A stretch of DNA of 6,812 nt. Origin: JALYGK01 sp036259835 (GTDB lineage: Bacteria > Actinomycetota > UBA4738). Both the position numbers and the translations under genes were made by a program. The notes under the pieces were generated by a model. It was given only the letters and a program-made list of their open reading frames with translations. It did not search any database and was not told where the DNA came from. This document shows positions 1 to 5,045 of this stretch, one piece after another; position 1 is the stretch's first letter, and every line of letters begins with the position of its first letter. The DNA lies in NCBI GenBank assembly GCA_036259835.1, contig DATABA010000092.1, forward strand, positions 1 through 6,812, read 5' to 3'.

Positions 1-1
1 C

Positions 2-724
2 CAGGACGTCCCCCAGGAAGAGCAGCAGAAGATGAAGAGCGTCGGTGCCTCCGGAGGCGGCGGTGGGGATGAGGAGACCGAGCAGGAGGCCCGGATCTCC
101 CAGAACGCCTCCAACTGGAGCTCCAACGAGCAGGAGCAGGAAGAAACGTCGGCCTCGAACTCATCCAGCCGGAGTACTCCTGGTACGTACGGCTACGGCG
201 CTGGGCCGGAGTCTGAGGAGAGTACGTCCGCTGGGGCGTCCGGGACCTACGGCGGCTCCGGCAACTTCTACAAGAACAACCAGAGCAACGAGCAAAACGC
301 CCAGGTCTGCCAGAAGGCCACGTGCACCCAGGCAGTGAGCCCGACGCCATCGCCGACTGAAACAACAGGAACCGTCATCTTCGGGGCGGGGCCAGCTGAT
401 GCCCGCGCCGTACAGTTCAACGGTGGCGGGGACGAGGAGACCGAGCAGGACGCTCGGATCTCTCAGAACGCCTCCAACTCGAGTTCCAACGAGCAGGAGG
501 GATCGGGAAACACCTACATCAACAACCAGAGCAACGAGCAAAACGCCCAGATCTGCCAGAAGGCCACCTGCAACCAAAAGACTCCCGAGGAGCAGACGAC
601 CTACGGGGACAGCTTGAACGGCGGCGGAGACGAGGAGACCGAGCAGGACGCCCGGATCTCCCAGGACTCCTCGAACTCGAGTTCTAACGAGCAGGAGGCG
701 GAGCCAGCGCCCGCCCGGGCCTAG
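2..724 (+). CDS. Asn/Gln/Ser-rich repeat protein, curlin-like repeats, 5' partial
   Basis: I do not recognise this gene as a named family. The frame is open to the left edge; the first ATG (position 32) has no well-placed ribosome binding site, so the true start and any signal peptide probably lie outside the window. Numbering from that ATG, the protein alternates two repeats: A (residues 9-35, 130-156, 196-222; acidic GGDEETEQ, then DARISQ, then an Asn/Ser run) and B (75-100, 157-182; NNQSNEQNAQ, then CQKATC). All five share a core of the form [DEN]-A-[RQ]-[IV]-[SC]-Q, close to the N-x-A-x-[VL]-x-Q core of curlin repeats except that Gln replaces the leading Asn. Each B repeat has a C-x4-C pair. 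Linkers are rich in Gly, Ser, Thr and Pro. No membrane segment or enzyme motif is seen. It ends with tandem stops TAG-TAA. Composition differs sharply from neighbouring genes. A secreted or surface fibrous protein is plausible, but that is inference. Confidence 0.72.
   Translation, partial: QDVPQEEQQKMKSVGASGGGGGDEETEQEARISQNASNWSSNEQEQEETSASNSSSRSTPGTYGYGAGPESEESTSAGASGTYGGSGNFYKNNQSNEQNAQVCQKATCTQAVSPTPSPTETTGTVIFGAGPADARAVQFNGGGDEETEQDARISQNASNSSSNEQEGSGNTYINNQSNEQNAQICQKATCNQKTPEEQTTYGDSLNGGGDEETEQDARISQDSSNSSSNEQEAEPAPARA
56..136 (+). repeat. Repeat A, copy 1 (27 codons)
   Basis: In-frame 81-base repeat in the Asn/Gln-rich protein, encoding a GG(G)DEETEQ acidic head, an EARISQ core and an Asn/Ser tail ending NEQE. 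This copy is the most diverged of the three: it has Trp in the Asn/Ser run and Gly in place of the leading Asn. A 39-residue Ser/Thr/Gly-rich stretch separates it from the following B repeat. Confidence 0.8.
254..331 (+). repeat. Repeat B, copy 1 (26 codons)
   Basis: In-frame 78-base repeat encoding GSGN, an aromatic/Lys segment, NNQSNEQNAQ, and CQKATC. The tract 275-321 matches 521-567 of the second copy with one mismatch in 47 bases. Confidence 0.8.
419..499 (+). repeat. Repeat A, copy 2 (27 codons)
   Basis: In-frame 81-base repeat with core DARISQ. It differs from copy 3 at 8 of 81 positions, 6 of them silent. It abuts the second B repeat directly, with no linker, so A and B together can form one unit of about 53 residues. 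Confidence 0.85.
500..577 (+). repeat. Repeat B, copy 2 (26 codons)
   Basis: In-frame 78-base repeat encoding GSGN, a short Thr/Tyr/Ile segment, NNQSNEQNAQ and CQKATC. It starts at the codon after repeat A copy 2. Confidence 0.8.
617..697 (+). repeat. Repeat A, copy 3 (27 codons)
   Basis: Last in-frame A repeat, with core DARISQ. Its Asn-Ala after the core has become Asp-Ser. It lies nine codons before the tandem stop, so the protein ends essentially with this repeat plus a short Ala/Pro tail. Confidence 0.85.
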
Positions 725-809
725 TAAGTGCCAGTACGTAGCTACAAGAGGACGAGCGCGCTGGTCCCCTCCTTCGGGGATAGGTAGAGGCCGGCCGCTG
801 GTTCGTCCT

Positions 810-845
810 GTCGTCGCCCCTCTTCGGCTCGTCTGGGGGGACGAC
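810..845 (+). terminator. GC-rich hairpin, possible terminator of the repeat-protein gene
   Basis: An inverted repeat of 11 bases per arm (810-820 with 835-845) has one mismatch and a 14-base loop. It ends five bases before the groEL -35 box. No T-run follows, so it is not a classic intrinsic terminator. In high-GC actinobacteria hairpins without a U-tract can end transcription, which is the basis for the call. A weaker hairpin (TCCCC/GGGGA, 765-780) lies just upstream. Confidence 0.35.
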
Positions 846-850
846 TTCCG

Positions 851-880
851 TTGACCGCTGCTCGACGGCCGTTTTATAGT
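851..880 (+). promoter_or_regulatory. groEL promoter, sigma-70 type
   Basis: TTGACC (851-856) and TATAGT (875-880) are separated by 18 bases. Both boxes match the housekeeping consensus at five of six positions. The predicted start of transcription, near 887, falls inside the CIRCE element, the standard arrangement for HrcA repression. Confidence 0.8.
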
Positions 881-883
881 GTG

Positions 884-910
884 TTAGCACTCGGCAGCTG
901 AGAGTGCTAG
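884..910 (+). promoter_or_regulatory. CIRCE element (HrcA operator)
   Basis: TTAGCACTC, a 9-base spacer, then GAGTGCTAG: this matches the CIRCE consensus TTAGCACTC-N9-GAGTGCTAA at every position except the last (G for A). HrcA binds this operator and releases it on heat stress, raising groEL expression. The hrcA gene is not in the window. Confidence 0.95.
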
Positions 911-931
911 CAGGCAACCCAGGCACTTCAC

Positions 932-938
932 AAGGAGG
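932..938 (+). promoter_or_regulatory. groEL ribosome binding site
   Basis: AAGGAGG, a near-perfect anti-16S match, ends six bases before the ATG at 945 and fixes the groEL start. Confidence 0.9.
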
Positions 939-944
939 TCGTCT

Positions 945-2570
945 ATGCCAGCGAAGATTATTAGCTTCAATGAGGAGGCCCGCCGGGCGTTGGAGAAGGG
1001 GATGGACAAGCTTGCCAACGCTGTCCGGATCACCCTTGGACCGAAGGGCCGCAACGTCGTGCTCGAGAAGAAATGGGGGGCGCCCACCATCACCAACGAC
1101 GGCGTCTCCATCGCCAAGGAAATCGAGCTCGAGGATCCCGAGGAGAAGATCGGCGCTGAGCTCGTCAAGGAAGTTGCCAAGAAGACCGACGACGTGGCGG
1201 GTGACGGCACCACCACGGCCACGGTTCTGGCCCAGGCCATGGTGAAGGAGGGACTTCGCAACGTCGCCGCCGGTGCCAGCCCAATGGCCCTGAAGCGCGG
1301 GATCGAGCTCGGTGTCGAGGCCTCGGTCGAGCAGATTCGCAACCAGGCCCGAGAGGTCGAGACCAAGGACGACATTGCCCACGTGGCGGCCATCTCCGCG
1401 GCCGACGCCGAGATCGGCGAGCAGATCGCCGAGGCCATGGACAAGGTCGGCAAGGACGGCGTCATCACCGTCGAGGAGTCGCAGACCTTTGGCATGGAGC
1501 TGGAGCTGGTCGAGGGGATGCGGTTCGACAAGGGCTACATCTCCCCGTACTTCATCACCGACCCCGAGCGGATGGAGGCCGTGATGGAGGACCCCTACGT
1601 CATCCTGGCCAACCAGAAGATCTCTGCGGTGAAGGATCTGCTTCCGGTTCTGGAGAAGGTCATGCAGACCGGCAAGCCGCTCGTGATCATCGCCGAGGAC
1701 GTCGAGGGGGAGGCCCTGGCGACGCTGGTCGTGAACAAGATCCGCGGCACGTTCCGGTCCGTCGCGGTGAAGGCGCCCGGTTTCGGCGACCGCCGGAAGG
1801 CCATGCTGCAGGACATCGCCATTCTCACTGGCGGACAGGTCATCTCGGAGGAGGTCGGGCTCAAGCTCGAGAACACTCGGCTAGACCTTCTGGGGACCGC
1901 TCGCAAGGTCGTCGTCACCAAGGACGAGACCACCATCGTCGAGGGCGGCGGTTCGGCCGACGAGATCAAGGGCCGGATCAACCAGATCAAGGCCGAGATC
2001 GACAAGACCGATTCCGACTACGACCGCGAGAAGCTCCAGGAGCGGCTGGCCAAGCTGGCCGGCGGCGTCGCGGTCATCAAGGTCGGGGCGGCCACCGAGG
2101 TCGAGCTCAAGGAGAAGAAGCACCGCATCGAGGACGCGGTGCAGACCACGAAGGCCGCGGTCGAAGAGGGCATCGTGCCCGGCGGCGGTGTGGCCCTTCT
2201 CGGGGCCCAGCAGGCGCTCGAGAAGCTCGAGCTGGCCGGTGATGAGGCCACGGGGGCCCTGATCGTCCGCAAGGCGCTCGAGGAGCCCATCAAGCAGATC
2301 GCAACCAACGCCGGCCTGGAGGGCGGAGTCGTCGTCGAGAAGGTCCGCACCCTGGACACCGGTTGGGGCCTGGACGCCTCGACCGGCGACTACGGCGACA
2401 TGTTCAAGGCCGGCGTGGTCGACGCGGCCAAGGTCACCAGGTCCGCGCTCCAGAACGCCGCCTCCATCGCCGGGCTGTTCCTCACCACCGAGGCACTGGT
2501 CGCGGAGAAGCCCGAGAAGGAGAAGGCACCGGCCATGCCGGGCGGCGGTGCCGGTGACATGGACTTCTAG
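945..2570 (+). CDS. groEL: Chaperonin GroEL (Hsp60, 60 kDa subunit)
   Basis: Cytosolic ATP-dependent chaperonin that forms 14-subunit double rings and folds proteins in a cavity capped by GroES. The 541 residues cover the whole family length. Visible landmarks are the N-terminal AKIISFNEEARRAL, the nucleotide-binding TLGPKGRNVVL (31-40) and ITNDGVSIAKEI (49-60, with Asp52), the catalytic AGDGTTTAT (Asp87), the RIEDA region with Asp397 equivalent to E. coli Asp398, and PGGGVALL near 412-419. The C-terminus, PGGGAGDMDF, is a reduced Gly/Met tail ending in Asp-Phe as in many actinobacterial GroELs. The start is set by the strong AAGGAGG at 932-938. The gene stands alone between a CIRCE-controlled promoter and a terminator. 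There is no groES beside it, so the co-chaperonin, and perhaps a second groEL, should be elsewhere in the genome. I see no sign of damage. Confidence 0.98.
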   Translation: MPAKIISFNEEARRALEKGMDKLANAVRITLGPKGRNVVLEKKWGAPTITNDGVSIAKEIELEDPEEKIGAELVKEVAKKTDDVAGDGTTTATVLAQAMVKEGLRNVAAGASPMALKRGIELGVEASVEQIRNQAREVETKDDIAHVAAISAADAEIGEQIAEAMDKVGKDGVITVEESQTFGMELELVEGMRFDKGYISPYFITDPERMEAVMEDPYVILANQKISAVKDLLPVLEKVMQTGKPLVIIAEDVEGEALATLVVNKIRGTFRSVAVKAPGFGDRRKAMLQDIAILTGGQVISEEVGLKLENTRLDLLGTARKVVVTKDETTIVEGGGSADEIKGRINQIKAEIDKTDSDYDREKLQERLAKLAGGVAVIKVGAATEVELKEKKHRIEDAVQTTKAAVEEGIVPGGGVALLGAQQALEKLELAGDEATGALIVRKALEEPIKQIATNAGLEGGVVVEKVRTLDTGWGLDASTGDYGDMFKAGVVDAAKVTRSALQNAASIAGLFLTTEALVAEKPEKEKAPAMPGGGAGDMDF

Positions 2571-2593
2571 GTAGCGAGAGTCAGTAGTCGAAT

Positions 2594-2635
2594 GGAGAGG
2601 GGCTCCTCCGCGGGCGGGAGCCCCTCTCCTTTATT
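2594..2635 (+). terminator. Intrinsic terminator of groEL
   Basis: A perfect 13-base-pair stem (2594-2606 with 2617-2629) has a 10-base loop and is followed directly by TTTATT. It lies 24 bases after the groEL stop and ends 23 bases before the next gene, so it separates the two transcription units. Confidence 0.93.
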
Positions 2636-2645
2636 CCGGATCCGC

Positions 2646-2651
2646 CACAAT
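2646..2651 (+). promoter_or_regulatory. Possible -10 box of a leaderless phosphatase transcript
   Basis: CACAAT matches TATAAT at four of six positions. It ends seven bases before the ATG at 2659, which would put transcription start on the initiation codon. No -35 box is recognisable; the expected position lies inside the groEL terminator stem. Confidence 0.25.
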
Positions 2652-2658
2652 CGAGCCA

Positions 2659-3546
2659 ATGGGTGAGTTCGATGACGCCGCTCTCGCTCGCTATCGCGGC
2701 GTGGCAGAGCTGGCAGTCGGGGTCGGCGCTCGTGTCGTCGCGGAGGCATGGGGAAAATCGGCGGCACCCGAGCCGTCGAAGGGGTTCGGCGATTACGTAA
2801 CAGCGGCCGACCGTGAGAGCGAGGCCGCGATGACGGAGCTTCTCGGCCGGCTCACTCCGGACATACCCGTTCTCGGCGAGGAAGCCGGCGGAGAGCACGG
2901 CGAGACGTTCTGGGCCGTGGACCCGCTGGATGGAACCACGAACTTCCTCATCGGGTTCCCCGTGGTAGCGGTGTCGGCCGCTCTCATCTCCGCGGGAAGC
3001 GTGTGGGCCAGCGCGGTTCGAGCTCCGCTCCTCGACTTCGCCGCTTCGGCAGCTCGGGGACAGGGCGCATGGGCCGGCGATCGACGGCTCGAGGTGAGCA
3101 CTCGTGGTCCAGAGCAAGCGATCGTGGCTACAGCCCTGCCGTTCCGTGCGCGGGAGCTTCTTCCGCGGTACGGCCCTGTCTTGCAGCGGGTGTTCGACCG
3201 GACCGAGGACATCCGCCGCGCGGGCGCGGCGGAACTGGACCTCGCGTGGGTCGCCAGCGGTGTCTTCGACGGGTACTTCGAGCTGAACCTGTCGATCTGG
3301 GATATCGCGGCCGGCTCGCTGCTCGTCGAGGAAGCCGGAGGCGTCGTCACGGACTGGGAGGGCGAGGATGGATACCTGACCAGCGGAAACGTCCTGGCAG
3401 GTTCGCCGCTCACGCATCCCGTCCTGCTGGAGGCGGCAACACGGCAGGACTCGACTCAAAACGTGTCACGCTTTGAGCCGACCTCAGTTGGAGTGCCGGC
3501 CGCGGAAGAAGACGAATCCGGTTGGCCTGACGAGCCGGAGCCCTAG
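2659..3546 (+). CDS. Inositol monophosphatase family protein
   Basis: Mg2+-dependent phosphatase of the IMPase/FIG superfamily, cytosolic. Family members hydrolyse inositol-1-phosphate, histidinol phosphate, fructose-1,6-bisphosphate or PAP; the substrate here cannot be read from sequence. All metal-site motifs are present: GDYVTAAD (44-51), LGEEAGG (72-78, with Glu74), WAVDPLDGTTNF (85-96, with Asp88 and Asp91) and IWDIAAGSLLVEEAGG with Trp214-Asp215. At 295 residues it is slightly longer than usual, the excess being an acidic Glu/Asp/Pro tail after about residue 265. The ATG is chosen because the frame upstream runs into the groEL terminator; no Shine-Dalgarno precedes it, so leaderless translation is possible. 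It is transcribed separately from groEL and converges on the downstream hydrolase gene with a 4-base overlap. Mycobacterial relatives include SuhB, ImpA and CysQ; I cannot choose among them. Confidence 0.92.
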   Translation: MGEFDDAALARYRGVAELAVGVGARVVAEAWGKSAAPEPSKGFGDYVTAADRESEAAMTELLGRLTPDIPVLGEEAGGEHGETFWAVDPLDGTTNFLIGFPVVAVSAALISAGSVWASAVRAPLLDFAASAARGQGAWAGDRRLEVSTRGPEQAIVATALPFRARELLPRYGPVLQRVFDRTEDIRRAGAAELDLAWVASGVFDGYFELNLSIWDIAAGSLLVEEAGGVVTDWEGEDGYLTSGNVLAGSPLTHPVLLEAATRQDSTQNVSRFEPTSVGVPAAEEDESGWPDEPEP

Positions 3547-4520
3547 CCCGGCCGCGCGGCCCCGACCACGGGATATCCCGCGACCGCGGTGATCTTGACC
3601 ACGTCGCCGCTGTGGGGAGAGTGGATGAAATTCCCCCCGCCGATGTAGATCCCGACGTGGTGGATCGGCGAGTAGCTGAAGATCAGGTCACCGAGCTGCA
3701 GCTGGGACATCGAGACCTTCGGAAGCACGCTGTACTGCATGGACGATGAGTGAGGCAGGGAAACGCCGACCTGGCTCCACGCCCACATCGTGAACCCCGA
3801 GCAATCGAACGCGTTCGGACCCGCTGCACCCCAGGAGTACGGCGACCCCAGTTTCGACATCGCGGCTCTCACGACGGCCGCGCCCGCACCGCTCCCTGAC
3901 GGCGCGCTGGCCTCCAGACCCTCCGCCGGTCCACCGGCGACTCTGCTCAGGGACTGTTGGTACGGCTCGGTCGCCCGGATCGCAGTGGCCCGCTCCTTGA
4001 TGAGCTTCATGAGCTCCCGTTCGCGCTGAACCGCCGCACTGACGTCCTGCTCCGCTCGCCTGGCCAACTCCGACTTGACCTTCGCCGTGGTGATCAGGTC
4101 GGCGTCGTCGCCGACCATTCCCGATAGGAATGCCGCTCGGTCGCCCAGCTCCGCCAGCGATGACGACCCCAGGAGAATGGCCAACTGAGACGCGTTGTCC
4201 CTGTAGACATCGCCCACCCTCGCGGCGAGACGAGTCTGAGCGGTCCGGGCGTCCTTCTCAGTCTCTTTGAGCGTGGCCCGCAGCTCCTCGAGGCGTTGCC
4301 GCGTCTCCTTGAGCTCTTCCTTCGCTCGGTCATACTCCTCAACCAGCAGCGAGACGTTATTGGTTACTCGGATGAACTCCCTGGTGGCCCGGGGGCCTCT
4401 GTCCCGGCGTGGGTCCGCAGTGGAAATGTCAGCTGAGGCGAGCGTCAAGGACGCGAGGACCAGGCTCACCGCCCCCACGCGGCCGATTCGAACGATGGCG
4501 TTTTTCCTGGTAACCCGCAT
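3543..4520 (-). CDS. Secreted RipA-like NlpC/P60 peptidoglycan endopeptidase
   Basis: Probable cell-wall hydrolase that cuts peptide stems of peptidoglycan outside the membrane, as RipA-type enzymes do in cell separation. In order, the 325 residues contain an N-terminal signal peptide (Arg/Lys-rich start, hydrophobic 15-28, likely cleavage after Ala28-Ser29-Ala30), a charged coiled coil (about 50-107), a second helical stretch (about 140-185), a Gly/Ser/Ala linker (about 195-215) and a C-terminal NlpC/P60 domain. The catalytic triad is complete: Cys240 in FDCSGF, His288 in HHVGIYIG and His300 in NFIHSPH. In RipA the N-terminal helices restrain the active site, so autoinhibition is plausible but inferred. 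The ATG has no Shine-Dalgarno; a GC hairpin lies six bases upstream and a good promoter precedes that. The gene diverges from the receiver gene and shares its stop-codon bases with the phosphatase gene. Confidence 0.93.
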   Translation of the reverse strand: MRVTRKNAIVRIGRVGAVSLVLASLTLASADISTADPRRDRGPRATREFIRVTNNVSLLVEEYDRAKEELKETRQRLEELRATLKETEKDARTAQTRLAARVGDVYRDNASQLAILLGSSSLAELGDRAAFLSGMVGDDADLITTAKVKSELARRAEQDVSAAVQRERELMKLIKERATAIRATEPYQQSLSRVAGGPAEGLEASAPSGSGAGAAVVRAAMSKLGSPYSWGAAGPNAFDCSGFTMWAWSQVGVSLPHSSSMQYSVLPKVSMSQLQLGDLIFSYSPIHHVGIYIGGGNFIHSPHSGDVVKITAVAGYPVVGAARPG

Positions 4521-4526
4521 AACAAA

Positions 4527-4546
4527 CGGGCTGCCGTGGCAGCCCG
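4527..4546 (-). promoter_or_regulatory. 5' leader hairpin of the RipA-like hydrolase gene
   Basis: Perfect inverted repeat CGGGCTGC/GCAGCCCG with a 4-base loop. From the predicted promoter, transcription would begin about where the hairpin begins, so the leader of roughly 25 bases is almost entirely this stem, six bases before the start codon. It may limit ribosome access, stabilise the 5' end, or be a DNA operator. Confidence 0.5.
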
Positions 4547-4551
4547 GGAGC

Positions 4552-4581
4552 AGACTAGTGACGGCTAACTAGGCGTGTCAA
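4552..4581 (-). promoter_or_regulatory. Promoter of the RipA-like hydrolase gene
   Basis: On the minus strand, a perfect -35 TTGACA (4581-4576), 18 bases, then TAGTCT (4557-4552), which fits the actinobacterial TANNNT -10 pattern. Predicted transcription start is near 4545, leaving a 25-base leader. Confidence 0.65.
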
Positions 4582-4629
4582 ACCGACCCGATTCCGGAGG
4601 AAAGACGCGCTACCGTTCCGGGGAGGGCC

Positions 4630-4998
4630 ATGCCGAAAAAGAAGATCCTGTTCATCGACAACCGGCCGGAGCATCTCCGGCAGCCCCTGCTGCGTCTCCA
4701 GATGGCCGGATACGAGGTCGACGAACGAGCGACAGGCGCCGAGGGCCTCCAGGCCCTTCGGAGCGATGGCTACGACCTCCTGATTCTCGATACACAGCTT
4801 CCCGAAGAGGACGGCTGGGCGGTCCTCAAAGACGTTCGAAGGGACCCCGGCCTAAGAGGCATCAAGGTGATCGTCTTCATGGCCGGAAAGGGAGAGACCG
4901 GACAGCTTGGCCTGGTTCCGGTCGACGCGGAGCTGCGCCGGCCATTCAGCATGGGCGCGCTTCTGGAGTCGGTTCGAAGCGTGATCGGCGACCCGTAG
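4630..4998 (+). CDS. Stand-alone response-regulator receiver (REC) protein with altered switch residues
   Basis: Single-domain receiver of 122 residues with no output domain. The CheY-like fold is readable: KKILFID with acidic Asp10, phosphoacceptor Asp54 in LLILDTQLPEEDGW, then VIVFMAGKGE and RRPFSMGALLESV. Three usual positions differ: the second acidic-pocket residue is Asn11, the switch Thr/Ser (CheY Thr87) is Met84, and the invariant Lys before Pro (CheY Lys109) is Arg104. Phosphorylation-driven switching may therefore be weakened or changed, though Asp54 remains. Partner kinase and target are unknown; no histidine kinase is in the window. The start is supported by GGGGAGG immediately upstream, with unusually short spacing (3 bases). 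The gene diverges from the RipA-like hydrolase gene across about 110 bases and converges with the second hydrolase, so a link to wall remodelling is suggested by position only. Confidence 0.9.
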   Translation: MPKKKILFIDNRPEHLRQPLLRLQMAGYEVDERATGAEGLQALRSDGYDLLILDTQLPEEDGWAVLKDVRRDPGLRGIKVIVFMAGKGETGQLGLVPVDAELRRPFSMGALLESVRSVIGDP

Positions 4999-5045
4999 CC
5001 GGCTCCTGACGAGGGGGTCACCCCAAGAAGAGGCCACGGCTACGG
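4993..5045. terminator. Inverted repeat spanning both stop codons, possible bidirectional terminator
   Basis: CCGTAGCCG (4993-5001) and CGGCTACGG (5037-5045) form a perfect 9-base inverted repeat around a 35-base interior that itself contains GGGG-TCA-CCCC (5014-5024). The TAG stops of the receiver gene and of the convergent SLH-NlpC/P60 gene each sit in one arm. There is no T-run on either side, so termination is only a possibility. Confidence 0.3.

Noticed and set aside
161..577. 138-codon open frame on the minus strand
   Set aside because: It lies antisense to the repeat protein, its sequence is a Leu/Val/Arg-rich by-product of high GC, and it has no family motif.
56..697. Direct repeats that could suggest a CRISPR array
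   Set aside because: Units are 78-81 bases, of two alternating types, all in one reading frame with mostly silent differences and unequal spacing. They are protein-coding repeats.
2581..3459. 292-codon open frame on the minus strand
   Set aside because: It is antisense to the phosphatase gene, which has every IMPase motif, and it crosses the groEL terminator. No recognisable domain.
4521..4629. c-di-AMP (ydaO-type) riboswitch upstream of the NlpC/P60 gene
   Set aside because: Such riboswitches do occur before wall hydrolases, but the promoter leaves only about 25 leader bases and no conserved ydaO segments are visible.
4575..5009. 144-codon plus-strand frame overlapping the receiver gene
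   Set aside because: It is Arg/Gly/Pro-rich with no domain, in another frame from a clear REC protein.
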